Assembly: GCA_934454035.1 (NCBI GenBank)
Contig: CAKSFY010000034.1
Location: forward strand, 1 to 19,789
Source: an uncultured Clostridia bacterium
Lineage (GTDB): Bacteria > Bacillota > Clostridia > UBA1381
DNA: 19,789 nucleotides
Direction: 5' to 3'
The notes under the pieces were generated by a model, which made no database searches, was not told where the DNA came from, and saw only the letters and a program-made list of their open reading frames with translations. The translations under genes and the position numbers were made by a program. This document shows positions 7,884-16,691 of the stretch, piece after piece (position 1 is the stretch's first letter; every line of letters starts with the position of its first letter).

Positions 7884-10325
7884 TTACTTCAGCGCTTTAA
7901 AATCGCCAATCGGTGTGATTTCATCGTTAAAAGTCATTACCTTTATCGAGTAACCGTCACCCTCGGGAACATTTACATTTGCCGCAAGCTTCGCCGTATG
8001 AATTTCGGTATCACGCGCCGCAATCACTGTCGAAAGCTTTTGCACACCAATCAGTTTTGTTCCGTTGTAAAGAGCAATGTATGCATTCGGTGAAATTGCA
8101 TTTTCTGTATTATTAACAATTTCAACACCCGAAATAATATCTCCGCTCTGTATATTTGAAATCTCCTTTTCAATCTTTACAATACCGTTATCGTCAACAG
8201 TACCTTCTGCGAAAATTCCATAAATTATTACTTCGTCCTTTAATTCTACTCCGCTTGTTTCGGTATCCTCAGTTTCATAATATGATTTAACCAAATACCT
8301 GTCTCCCTCGGAATAATCATCAAGTACATAATAATCCTCTGTATTGCTTTCTGTTGCACCGATAAATGTCCACTCACCGTCCGTCAACTTATAAATTTTG
8401 TAATATGACGGATTGGCTGAACTATCGTTAACCCAGAATAAACACCCTTCTTTATCTATATATCCATACTTAACACCTTCGTCATAGGTAAGCTCCGTGT
8501 AAGTTTCAAAACCGCCGTTTTTAATTAGGTTTTCACTGACTGTCACATTATTTTGTGTATCGTATTCATACACCTCGACATCATCAACAAAAGCATAAAA
8601 TCTCGGGTCGGTTGACTGATTTCTTATATGGAATGATGTTTCTTCGCCTGTTTTTCCCGGTTGATATATAACCTCATATCTTATCCAGCCATCAGCGTCT
8701 GCATCACTTTTGTTCCATTCGTTAATGTGCGGATATTTAGTGTTATAGTCTCCCAGCCATGCACCTATCAGCCATGACCAACCGTAGCTCGGCTTTGCAT
8801 AAAGCGACAGTTTGTATGTTTTAGCCGGGTCAAAATTAACCGATTGCGAAAGCTCTGAGCTATTATCCATCAAACCGCTCATTTTAATTGAGACAATTCC
8901 GCTATGGCTATCCTCTGTTGTCGTAGTATATGACAAATTCTCCGACCAATCGGCTGCCGTTCCCAATATGGTTTTTTTCGGCATTGCGGTTGTCTCAGCC
9001 GATTGTGTCCCGAGTGCCGTGCTCATAACAACCTTGACGGAATATTCTCTAAAGTTTTCCAAGCCATCGACTGTAACACTGTTTTGTGCGTTTGCTTCCA
9101 GCTTAACGTCAGGTACGCTGATTTCCTCATTATCTACATATACCTTTGCAGCGGTTGAAGCAACATATGGATTTGTCCAATTAATTGTAAGACTTCCGTT
9201 CCCCGATGTAACGCTGAGCTCCGGCTTTGGTTCACTGATTTGTTCAAAACCGCCGTTTTTAATTAAGTTTTCGCCAACTGTATCTCCTGTTGTTTCATCA
9301 ACCTCGTAAACGGACAAATCGTCAATATAAGCAACAAAGACACTTGCTACGGCTTCTATAATTGCACTCTTAATATGAAAATACTTACTGTCATCATCTC
9401 CGGGCTTATAGGTTGATTCAAATTTGTTCCAGCCGTTTTCAACCGGTGTTACCGTCCAGCCTGTATCGTTCAGGTGCTGCACACCGTTATCTACGGTTGT
9501 TCCTTCTTTCCCGAGCCATGCCTTTGCCATCCATTTCCATTCAGGCAGACCGGTTGTTTTTGCATAAAGCGTAACCTTATAAGATTTATCAGGATTATAA
9601 TCTACATTTTGCACAAGCTCCGTTGTGTCTGCTACACCGCCCATTTTAACAGAGAAAAAACCGCTGTAACTATCCTCGGTTGTTGTAAGGTAATATGTGT
9701 TACCGCTCCAATCGGCAGGCTTTGCAGACATTTGATACTGCTCAAAACCGCCGTTCTTGATTAAGTTTTCACCAACTGTATTGCCCGCTGCATCATCAAT
9801 TTCATAAACCGATAAATCATCTATGTAAGCAACAAATACGCTCGCTACAGCATCTATAATTGCATTTCTTATATGGAATCGTTTGCTATCTTCATCACCA
9901 GGCTTGAAAGTAACTTCAAACTTGTTCCAGTCATTTTCAACAGGCGTTATTGTCCATCCATCCTCATTCAAGTGTGAAATATGTTTCTCCCCTGCCGTTG
10001 CTTCCAGACCGAGCCATGCCTTCGCCATCCATTTCCAATCCGGCAAACCGGTTGTTTTTGCATAAAGCGTTATTTTATAGCTTTTTTCCGAGTCATAGTC
10101 GATAGACTGCACAAGCTCCGACCCGTCACCCACACCGCTTAACTTCAGCGAAGATTTACCGCTGTAGCTTTCTTCGGTTGTCGCCATATAACTGTCATTT
10201 CCACTCCAGCCTGCCGGCTTGCCCGTCTCGACTGAGTCTTCGGCAAGTACGGGCGTAAGCGTTGCCGCTGCACAAGCAATTGAGAGAAATATTCCCAACA
10301 GTTTCTTTCCTATTTTTGTTTTCAT
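7884..10325 (-). CDS. Exported triple CBM4/9-like and FN3-like carbohydrate-binding protein
   Basis: 813 aa with a signal peptide (1-28) and a GGAGG ribosome binding site. Three homologous modules of 150-160 residues lie at about 37-196, 203-362 and 457-607. The first two are roughly 70% alike; the third is more diverged. Each carries an aromatic cluster (W97/W99/W104, W263/W265/W270, Y514/W516/W518/W523) that could form the sugar-binding face, then a DDLSVYE or DDVEVYE strand, then (G/S)ENLIKNGGFE. An FN3-like domain fills 366-449 and another 612-700. Residues 703-813 form a terminal beta domain resembling the ends of neighbouring proteins. No catalytic signature and no SLH, sortase or lipobox anchor was seen. 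The likely role is glycan binding at or near the cell surface, perhaps delivering substrate to the hydrolases encoded downstream. CBM family is assigned by motif pattern only. Confidence 0.85.
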   Translation of the reverse strand: MKTKIGKKLLGIFLSIACAAATLTPVLAEDSVETGKPAGWSGNDSYMATTEESYSGKSSLKLSGVGDGSELVQSIDYDSEKSYKITLYAKTTGLPDWKWMAKAWLGLEATAGEKHISHLNEDGWTITPVENDWNKFEVTFKPGDEDSKRFHIRNAIIDAVASVFVAYIDDLSVYEIDDAAGNTVGENLIKNGGFEQYQMSAKPADWSGNTYYLTTTEDSYSGFFSVKMGGVADTTELVQNVDYNPDKSYKVTLYAKTTGLPEWKWMAKAWLGKEGTTVDNGVQHLNDTGWTVTPVENGWNKFESTYKPGDDDSKYFHIKSAIIEAVASVFVAYIDDLSVYEVDETTGDTVGENLIKNGGFEQISEPKPELSVTSGNGSLTINWTNPYVASTAAKVYVDNEEISVPDVKLEANAQNSVTVDGLENFREYSVKVVMSTALGTQSAETTAMPKKTILGTAADWSENLSYTTTTEDSHSGIVSIKMSGLMDNSSELSQSVNFDPAKTYKLSLYAKPSYGWSWLIGAWLGDYNTKYPHINEWNKSDADADGWIRYEVIYQPGKTGEETSFHIRNQSTDPRFYAFVDDVEVYEYDTQNNVTVSENLIKNGGFETYTELTYDEGVKYGYIDKEGCLFWVNDSSANPSYYKIYKLTDGEWTFIGATESNTEDYYVLDDYSEGDRYLVKSYYETEDTETSGVELKDEVIIYGIFAEGTVDDNGIVKIEKEISNIQSGDIISGVEIVNNTENAISPNAYIALYNGTKLIGVQKLSTVIAARDTEIHTAKLAANVNVPEGDGYSIKVMTFNDEITPIGDFKALK
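8505..8957 (-). repeat. CBM-like repeat unit 3 of 3 (diverged)
   Basis: Codons 457-607, from AADWSENLSY to ENLIKNGGFET. It keeps the start and end motifs, but the central aromatic block is changed to SYGWSWLIGAWLG, and it is separated from unit 2 by an FN3-like domain. Confidence 0.75.
9240..9719 (-). repeat. CBM-like repeat unit 2 of 3
   Basis: Codons 203-362, from PADWSGNTYY to ENLIKNGGFEQ. It shares long identical blocks with unit 1, including WKWMAKAWLG and AVASVFVAYIDDLSVYE. Confidence 0.8.
9738..10217 (-). repeat. CBM-like repeat unit 1 of 3
   Basis: Codons 37-196 of the 813-aa protein, from PAGWSGNDSY to ENLIKNGGFEQ. DNA and protein closely match unit 2, which suggests a fairly recent in-gene duplication. 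Confidence 0.8.
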
Positions 10326-10361
10326 AAAAATAATCCTCCATTCTAAAATATAAATTTATTT

Positions 10362-10389
10362 AATAATTCGGTTTCTCTCCGAAATTATT
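10362..10389 (-). other. AT-rich intercistronic stem-loop overlapping a stop codon
   Basis: AATAATTCGG-TTTCTCT-CCGAAATTATT pairs over 10 bp with one bulged base in the 59-bp gap between the 674- and 813-aa genes, and includes the upstream gene's stop codon. There is no U-run after it on the minus strand, so it is probably an mRNA stability or processing feature rather than a terminator. Confidence 0.4.
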
Positions 10390-12409
10390 CTGATTTAAAG
10401 ACTGTAAAATCCACAAGTTTTTTCATCAACCTGAAATCGTCCCAAATATATACGCTGACAGAATAATCCTCCGTATCAGGGATATTAACAGTCAACTCGG
10501 CAGTTTTGCTCTCACCCTTTTTAAGAACCAGTTTTTCGTTTTTTATTTCGGTCATCATAAGACCTTTTCTCACAACTGCCATAACCTCCGCACAGAAATC
10601 ATTTTCAAGCTTGTTGTTGTCAATCTTAACACTGACTGTATTGTCTCCCTGTTTAAATCCGCCGATAATCTGCGTTTTTCCAATTCGATAATCCGGGGCT
10701 ATCGGTGTCACAGTGCAAACAGTTTTTTCCGATTCGCCAAACCATTTGTTCATGCTTGTGACGGCAAATACCTCTTCTTTTTCATTTTCAAGTCCTCCGA
10801 CAGCAATACCGCTCTTGGGCGAATTGTCGAACTGACCGATAAGAACATATTTACCATTTACAAGTCTGTAAAGTCTGATTGCTTCACACGACTTGTTTCC
10901 GTCCCACGAAAGAATTACTTTTCCGTCACCCGGAGTTCCTCTGAAATTACTGATTGCAGCAGGTTCTGACAAGCTTGCATCAGGCTCAAATCCGGGGTTT
11001 TTAACCAAATTATTTCCGATTTTGTTTCCGCTTTCATCAATTTCATATACTTCAAAATCGTCTATCCAAAGTGCATGAGTGGCTTCCTGTACAATAAAGA
11101 AAAGCTCATCAGAATTTGCTTTATCGTTATAAGTCAGAGTAAACTCCCTGCGCATCCAGTCATAATTATTGTCACTTCCCGAAAAGCTTCCGCCGTCGTC
11201 AAACGGTTTCCAGCCGTATCTGCCGACGAGACCACCCGCTTTTTCGCCTCTTGTCCAAAATGAAATATAGTATTTATGACCTAATTCAAAATCAACATTC
11301 TGCAAAAATTTGAAAAACAGATTTGAAACCGTCGGCGAGGAAAAGCTCACTCTCAGCGAAGCCTCACCGCTGTGAGAAACATTTTCATCAACCCCGGCAG
11401 TTCCCGGTACATACAAAAGTTTACCCTCAGGACCCGGATTATTATCAATCTTCCACGGGTCTGTTTTTCCTTTATATGTAGATTCCTGAGGAATAATATA
11501 CTCTGTTTTTCTTCCGTCCGAAAATGAAGTCACTATTTTATAAACCGATTCGTCATCTTCCTTTTGTATCAGATAATTGCACCACGCACCGGCAGATTTG
11601 GGAAATGCATTATCAATTAATATATCCTCTCCTGCGCCTGATTTATATATTCCGACCTCAGAAATATCACTGCTTTCGGCATTTTGCCAATTCAAGCCTA
11701 TTTGATTTGACAATGTTTCAATATAAACCATTCTCGGATAATCCGGCGAAAATGAATCTGATATATTGTAATCGTCTCCCTTCGGAAGTGAAATTTCTTC
11801 TATTTCGACATTTTCAAATCCGCCGTTTTTTAATACATTTACTCCTTCCTTTAAAAGCTGTACATCATCAATATAAATATACTCGCATCCGTAAGCAATT
11901 CTGAAATGCAGCTCATCTCCCGAATTATATTTAAGCGGCACCGAATATTTTATCCAGCCGTAATCATCCGGTTCGCTTTTTGAAATTCTTGAGGAATTTA
12001 GTGCAATCAACATTCCGGTTTTTGGATTCGAGCTTTCTCCGAAACCGGCTTCAATCCCTTTCGGCTCAAAATCTCCTTTTGCAAAAAATTCAAATGTATA
12101 CTCGCCCTCTTCAAGCTGCGATTTATCCTTCAGCTTCAATTCCGAGTATGTATACAGCTGCTTTTTTTCACGCTTATTGACAGCCTTTATGCTATAGTTT
12201 CCCGAATGGACTGTCTCTTCATCAACCGAGATATTTCTCATCTCGTCGGTTGATTTTATATAATCCGTAATTCTTTTTTGTTCCTCTTGAGTCGGTTCCC
12301 TGTATTCAATAACCCAATCGGCAGGCGATACAATTTTTTTAACCGCCGCATCGGCAGCATAAGTTACGCAAATAATAACCGCCGTTAAAACTGATATAAA
12401 CTTTTTCAT
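10385..12409 (-). CDS. Exported two-module CBM4/9-like plus FN3-like binding protein
   Basis: 674 aa with a signal peptide at 1-21 and an AAAGGAGC ribosome binding site. Domains: CBM-like module 1 (about 28-200, ending VNVLKNGGFE), FN3-like (about 225-308), CBM-like module 2 (about 315-476, ending NNLVKNPGFE), FN3-like (about 485-568), and a terminal beta domain (575-674) with a YSVSVYIWDD motif. That last motif resembles the C-terminal extension common in secreted clostridial carbohydrate-active proteins. The layout parallels the next gene (813 aa), although sequence identity is low. Module 2 has an RYGWKPF segment where the neighbour's aromatic cluster sits. No catalytic motif or wall anchor was seen. 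It starts 15 bp after the preceding gene stops, so the two are probably translated from one mRNA. The role is inferred to be glycan binding or adhesion. Confidence 0.83.
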   Translation of the reverse strand: MKKFISVLTAVIICVTYAADAAVKKIVSPADWVIEYREPTQEEQKRITDYIKSTDEMRNISVDEETVHSGNYSIKAVNKREKKQLYTYSELKLKDKSQLEEGEYTFEFFAKGDFEPKGIEAGFGESSNPKTGMLIALNSSRISKSEPDDYGWIKYSVPLKYNSGDELHFRIAYGCEYIYIDDVQLLKEGVNVLKNGGFENVEIEEISLPKGDDYNISDSFSPDYPRMVYIETLSNQIGLNWQNAESSDISEVGIYKSGAGEDILIDNAFPKSAGAWCNYLIQKEDDESVYKIVTSFSDGRKTEYIIPQESTYKGKTDPWKIDNNPGPEGKLLYVPGTAGVDENVSHSGEASLRVSFSSPTVSNLFFKFLQNVDFELGHKYYISFWTRGEKAGGLVGRYGWKPFDDGGSFSGSDNNYDWMRREFTLTYNDKANSDELFFIVQEATHALWIDDFEVYEIDESGNKIGNNLVKNPGFEPDASLSEPAAISNFRGTPGDGKVILSWDGNKSCEAIRLYRLVNGKYVLIGQFDNSPKSGIAVGGLENEKEEVFAVTSMNKWFGESEKTVCTVTPIAPDYRIGKTQIIGGFKQGDNTVSVKIDNNKLENDFCAEVMAVVRKGLMMTEIKNEKLVLKKGESKTAELTVNIPDTEDYSVSVYIWDDFRLMKKLVDFTVFKSE

Positions 12410-12424
12410 TGCCTGCTCCTTTCA

Positions 12425-14905
12425 TCACTTTATGATAATAACGTTGTTCAAGCTTGCAAAATTAAGTGTCATTACGACAAAATCACCCTTTTGTATATCG
12501 GAAAAATCAAGTCTCTGCACACCCTTTTTGCTCCGGTCAATCAAATAAACATTGACTTTATTAAACGAATCATTTGAAAGTATGCCCTTGACTCCGTATT
12601 GTCCGCAATCAATCAGCAGTCTTTTCGCATCGGCGTCAACCTCCTCAACAAAACCCGAAATTTTTCCGTGGTATTCGTATTGGAATGTCGGATTAAATCC
12701 GCTTGCTGATGTATATACTTTGTTCAGTTTCACAATCTCACTTTTATTATTTCTATAAAGCTCCAGCACATCTCCTCTTTGCAGCCCGTCAAACAAGGAG
12801 TTATCATTTGCGATAACCGAATAATCAGAGTACTCTCCGTATTGCCCGTATAAAGCCGTCTTTACCTCATCCTCCGAATCAACAATTTTTGAAACATGCG
12901 ATACAATAAACAAATTGTCTGCTTTTACTCCGCCGTCCGAATCCTTCATTACCAAGCAGTCACTTACATTATATTTGTCGGCATTGTACGGCGTAACCGT
13001 ATAAACCTCATCTGCTGTAAGGGAATTCATTCTCACACCGTAATCATGTTCATTTGTGGAATATTCGTTATCCGGCATAAGAAAAATTGTTGCGCCGTCA
13101 GCCACATAAAGAGCAATATCGTTATAATTACCCAAAAGCCTTGTTGTCCAGCGGAAGCAGCCTGTCACGGTTTTTCCTACGGTCAGCTTATTCTTAATCG
13201 GTTTCTGTGACGACACTGCCGTTTTGAGCACGTTTATTTCACCATCGGCATTTTCACAAAGCTGTACCACCTGCGGAATAACTTTCTTGTTTGAGTCTGC
13301 AAGCACATTAAAAATTTCAGACGCCTTTAAGCTTTTCCCGTCATTTGTATCATCATAAAACTTTACTCTTTTTCTTAAATAGCTTTCGTGCCAATCTCCG
13401 GCAGAATCCATATACTTAACCCTGACAATTTCTTCATCGTCATCATCCTGCAACATTTTTATCATGACCGCATAACCAAGCTGCTGTGCAGCTGTCGAAG
13501 AAACCGCCGCAATACGCCCATGAATATCAAGATAAATTGTGTACTCTGCGCCGAGTGTTATTTCGGGGACAGCAGTGTCACCTGCCGCCTTTGCAGCTTT
13601 AAATGCGGAATTGAGTTTATATTCCTCATCATCTATGATATATTTATCTTCACCCGTTTGCGATATTATCCCTTGAATACTGCCGGTTGAAATATATATG
13701 CTTCTTATCGGATTTGTGCCCTTTGAGGTTGCTATTGAAAGAACATCCCAAATTTTTATTTCCGGCTTTTCCACTCTTTCGCCGTCAACATAATAGCGAA
13801 CCTTATAGTCATCCGAATCTGAAGAAATATCCAGACCGTCCGGAGCTCCTGAGTATTTATACTTATTTACAATCTTGCCGTCATATTTTGTTACATATGA
13901 AGCAACTATTGTTTCGTATGAACTAATCAGTGCAATTTCATATGTTCCGTCATCATTATTATCCACCAGTGTAACATCATTTTCATCTGCGGTGAAATCG
14001 GCATCGGTATAGTCAAAATATGCCTGCCCGTTATAAATTACTTTAATTGCCGCGTCAAGCTTTACGCTTTTTTGCTTATCGTCTGTTTCATAATAAAGCT
14101 TTGCAGAATCCGTTCCCGATATATCCTCGCCCGAAAGAGATAATTCTCTGTTTTTTTCCGGATAAAGATACATCAGCGAATAATCTCCGTAATCATCTTT
14201 GTAGAACACCCGGACATTATAACCCAGATAATCTTTTTTGTAATTATTGTTTTTAGCAATTGTACTCTTTCCGACAACTATTGAGTTCTTGCTTGCAGCC
14301 TCATCCGAATTGAGTCCGCTGTCACCGTTATCGGAAAGTATTCCGGTTTGTTCCTTGATTTTTCTGTAACGCGAAAGAATAGTCTCATCCGATTTGGTTT
14401 CGATTTTATACTTATTTCCGTCAAAGGTGACGTCCATAATATCGGCATCCAATGCATTATAAAGCATTGAAATCATTGCATCACTTGTCAGTGTATCCGA
14501 ATACGAAAGCGTGATTCCGTCGGTAAGTTTTCTTTCACCGGCAGTCCTTATATATGCCGAAGTTTCCGAATAACCCGGTGCAAGGTCGGCATAGCCGCCT
14601 GCTCTTACAAGAATTTTGAGTGCATCCTCATAGGTAATTGTTTCTTCCGATGTAACCCTTTTACCGATAAGATCGCGATTTTCGGCAAATGTTATCGAAT
14701 CTTCGCTTTTGTTATCGCTCATCATTCCTTCAATTGCCGAAAGATAATCGCCCCATGTTATACTCTGCGGAATATTTTCTCCGATAATATTAAGTCCCTC
14801 AAGTACCTCTGTTTTTTGTGTAAGATCAAGCTTTTCCTTAGCAAAAACAGGCTGAACAATCGGGAGCATGGAACATGCTGCCAATAATGATATTAATTTT
14901 TTCAT
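12425..14905 (-). CDS. Exported protein with degenerate SLH-like N-terminus; function unknown
   Basis: 826 aa with a signal peptide at 1-22 and a GGGAGGA ribosome binding site. Residues about 45-155 look like worn SLH repeats: ITYEDALKILVRAGGY and TLTSDAMISMLYNALDA occupy the places of the usual TREE/TRAE helices, with a helix in between (YIRTAGERKLTDGI). The remaining 670 residues are mostly beta-strand and acidic, with no enzyme family recognised. DNNDDGTYE at 315-323 resembles a calcium-binding EF-hand or dockerin-type loop, but it is single and is not followed by a dockerin pair. Many short barrel-like strand patterns (GxVxxI, GDxVxxxL) recur at 405-470 and 745-826. It is the second gene of the operon, 15 bp from each neighbour. 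Its SLH-like part at the N-terminus, rather than the C-terminus, suggests wall attachment with an outward-facing C-terminal half. That role is inference. Confidence 0.8.
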   Translation of the reverse strand: MKKLISLLAACSMLPIVQPVFAKEKLDLTQKTEVLEGLNIIGENIPQSITWGDYLSAIEGMMSDNKSEDSITFAENRDLIGKRVTSEETITYEDALKILVRAGGYADLAPGYSETSAYIRTAGERKLTDGITLSYSDTLTSDAMISMLYNALDADIMDVTFDGNKYKIETKSDETILSRYRKIKEQTGILSDNGDSGLNSDEAASKNSIVVGKSTIAKNNNYKKDYLGYNVRVFYKDDYGDYSLMYLYPEKNRELSLSGEDISGTDSAKLYYETDDKQKSVKLDAAIKVIYNGQAYFDYTDADFTADENDVTLVDNNDDGTYEIALISSYETIVASYVTKYDGKIVNKYKYSGAPDGLDISSDSDDYKVRYYVDGERVEKPEIKIWDVLSIATSKGTNPIRSIYISTGSIQGIISQTGEDKYIIDDEEYKLNSAFKAAKAAGDTAVPEITLGAEYTIYLDIHGRIAAVSSTAAQQLGYAVMIKMLQDDDDEEIVRVKYMDSAGDWHESYLRKRVKFYDDTNDGKSLKASEIFNVLADSNKKVIPQVVQLCENADGEINVLKTAVSSQKPIKNKLTVGKTVTGCFRWTTRLLGNYNDIALYVADGATIFLMPDNEYSTNEHDYGVRMNSLTADEVYTVTPYNADKYNVSDCLVMKDSDGGVKADNLFIVSHVSKIVDSEDEVKTALYGQYGEYSDYSVIANDNSLFDGLQRGDVLELYRNNKSEIVKLNKVYTSASGFNPTFQYEYHGKISGFVEEVDADAKRLLIDCGQYGVKGILSNDSFNKVNVYLIDRSKKGVQRLDFSDIQKGDFVVMTLNFASLNNVIIIK

Positions 14906-14920
14906 TCAGTTTCCTCCCTT

Positions 14921-16555
14921 TTATTTCGACAACAATTTGTAAATAAGAGCTGCCGCCTCTGCGCGGGTTGTATTTTTCTTAGGCTCCGTTTTTCCGTCGC
15001 CTGTACCGGATATAATTCCGCGCCTGTAAAGGCTTGTAACCGCGTCTTTTGCATAATCGCTCACATCTTCAATATCAGATATGCTTCCGGTTTGAACAAC
15101 CGAGTTATCAGCCTCAAGGATTCTCGCCACCATGCAGAACATATCCTGCCTTGTTATCGGCATACCGATTCCGAATGTATCTTCATCAATTCCGAAGGCA
15201 ATTCCGCTTGCAACCGCCGCATTTACAAAAGGATTGTACCATGCGTTCTCCGCGGTATCGGTAAACGATTTATTTCCGTCCTTTGCTTCTATCCCCTTTG
15301 CTTTAATAAGCATTGTGAGAAATTCTTCCCTCGTTACATTTCTTGACGGTTCGAATTCGTTTTTGTCCGTTCCCGAGACTATACCCTTTTTATACAAATA
15401 TGCAACCGCATCCTTTGACCAATGATTCTTGACGTCATCAAAAACAAAGTCGTCATCACTCGTTTGATTACCGTTTGAAACAATATATGTACCGTTTGAA
15501 TTTGACGAACCGCCACCTGATGAACCGGAAGATCCGCCTCCCGAACCGCCTGATCCGCCCGAGCTGCTTCCCGAATCAGATGATATTTTTGTGCACTCGG
15601 CAAATACGTTCGCAAAATCCGAAACCGATGAAAGCTTTGACTTTGCAAGCTTTCTTACAATATTATCGCAAACCGTATTCTTATCGGCAGCCGACATATT
15701 TGTATACTTTATATATTCTGACTTTCCTGAAAGATTTAAAAGAGATGCATTTTCTGTAATAAGCGAGTTTATTTCGTTAAACTTGGCATTATTTAAAAGA
15801 TTCAGCACATTTACTCTTTCATATTCCTTCTGAAATTCCTGTGCCGAAGGAAGTGTATTGAGTATATATGTATCTATATAGCTTTTTAAATCTGCATCGG
15901 TTATTGACTTATAGTATATATCCTTATATTGCGGATTTATCATATTCAATACCGCTTCGGCATCAGCCTTTTTCGCTGACAAAGCCTTTGCTCCCACATA
16001 TGTGAAAAATTGTTTCGCGGTATCAGTCTCTTTTTGAGCGGAAACAAAATCAGATGCAATTGCCGATTTTTCCTCGTCCGAAAGTGAGTTCCATATATTC
16101 TCTTCCAACCCGAGACTAAAGGCTGCCAGCCTGTAGCCTGCATTATTGTCAATCGCATTGATAATTTCCGAACCGACAGCGGCATTCTTAAGCATTTCAA
16201 GTAAAGCCTCTCTTGTGCTTTTTGCTGCAAAGCTGAATGTGTCAAATTCTGCTCCGTTTAAATAAACGACATACTCTCCGTCTGTTGAACCGTCTCTTTC
16301 CTCCGGCATTTCAAATTTTATTTTAATAACACCGCCGTCGGGTGCAACGCATTCCTCCATTGCATATGCATTTTGAACTATTTGCTCCGCACCTTTTTGA
16401 AGAACTGAAATAACCGCATTGCTTCCTGCTTGCAGCCCCGTCTTTAAATCCAATGTAAGTACATTGCCGTCATATGCGGGAACGATAGCGGCATATGCGC
16501 CAACCGGTGATGCCAATGCTGCAATCAGCGCCGATATAATTATTGCCCTTTTCAT
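14921..16555 (-). CDS. SLH-domain cell-surface protein with Gly/Ser linker
   Basis: The start chosen is ATG at 16555 (MKRAIIISAL), preceded by AGAGAGG; the frame is open 16 codons further, but that stretch is charged and would mask the signal peptide (1-22). Residues 23-105 form a small beta domain. About 110-320 are helical, with no recognised family. A low-complexity Ser/Gly linker runs over about 325-355. Three SLH repeats follow at about 371-415, 430-480 and 493-540; the two outer ones keep TREE and TRAE, while the middle one has TRQD. This is a classic layout for a protein that binds the secondary wall polymer through its C-terminus and projects an N-terminal domain. As first gene of the operon it sits directly behind the promoter and may be made in the largest amount. 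The function of the N-terminal part is unknown; a structural or docking role is a guess. Confidence 0.87.
   Translation of the reverse strand: MKRAIIISALIAALASPVGAYAAIVPAYDGNVLTLDLKTGLQAGSNAVISVLQKGAEQIVQNAYAMEECVAPDGGVIKIKFEMPEERDGSTDGEYVVYLNGAEFDTFSFAAKSTREALLEMLKNAAVGSEIINAIDNNAGYRLAAFSLGLEENIWNSLSDEEKSAIASDFVSAQKETDTAKQFFTYVGAKALSAKKADAEAVLNMINPQYKDIYYKSITDADLKSYIDTYILNTLPSAQEFQKEYERVNVLNLLNNAKFNEINSLITENASLLNLSGKSEYIKYTNMSAADKNTVCDNIVRKLAKSKLSSVSDFANVFAECTKISSDSGSSSGGSGGSGGGSSGSSGGGSSNSNGTYIVSNGNQTSDDDFVFDDVKNHWSKDAVAYLYKKGIVSGTDKNEFEPSRNVTREEFLTMLIKAKGIEAKDGNKSFTDTAENAWYNPFVNAAVASGIAFGIDEDTFGIGMPITRQDMFCMVARILEADNSVVQTGSISDIEDVSDYAKDAVTSLYRRGIISGTGDGKTEPKKNTTRAEAAALIYKLLSK
15491..15583 (-). 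repeat. Gly/Ser low-complexity linker
   Basis: About 31 codons composed almost only of Ser, Gly and Asn, separating the helical region from the SLH repeats. It probably serves as a flexible spacer across the cell wall. Confidence 0.8.
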
Positions 16556-16661
16556 AATAACCTCTCTTTCTTTGCCCTTTAAAAGCAATTTTTTTCTGCA
16601 CATATCAAAATAAACTTTTTTTAATATGCATAGCTTTTATTTGTTCAAATCTAACAATTAA

Positions 16662-16691
16662 ATTATAGCATTTCCACTTTTAATATGTCAA
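16662..16691 (-). promoter_or_regulatory. Promoter of the six-gene operon (extended -10)
   Basis: On the minus strand, TTGACA (16691-16686), an 18-bp spacer, then TGC-TATAAT (-10 at 16667-16662). Both boxes match the sigma-A consensus, and the TGn extension strengthens the -10. Transcription would start near 16655, leaving an untranslated leader of about 100 nt before the ATG at 16555. Confidence 0.75.

Noticed and set aside
8812..9309. Plus-strand 165-codon open frame
   Set aside because: Antisense to the repeat modules and FN3 of the 813-aa protein; its apparent order comes from the repetitive coding strand.
8505..10217. CRISPR or short tandem repeat array
   Set aside because: The repeats are about 480 bp, in frame and protein coding, with no spacer structure.
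13937..13963. Dockerin domain in the 826-aa protein
   Set aside because: Only one calcium-loop-like segment (DNNDDGTYE) is present; a dockerin needs two paired segments, and no cohesin is recognisable in the window.
16556..16603. Upstream start (MCRKK...) for the SLH protein
   Set aside because: The first 16 residues are charged, have no good ribosome binding site before them, and would bury the signal peptide that begins at the ATG at 16555.
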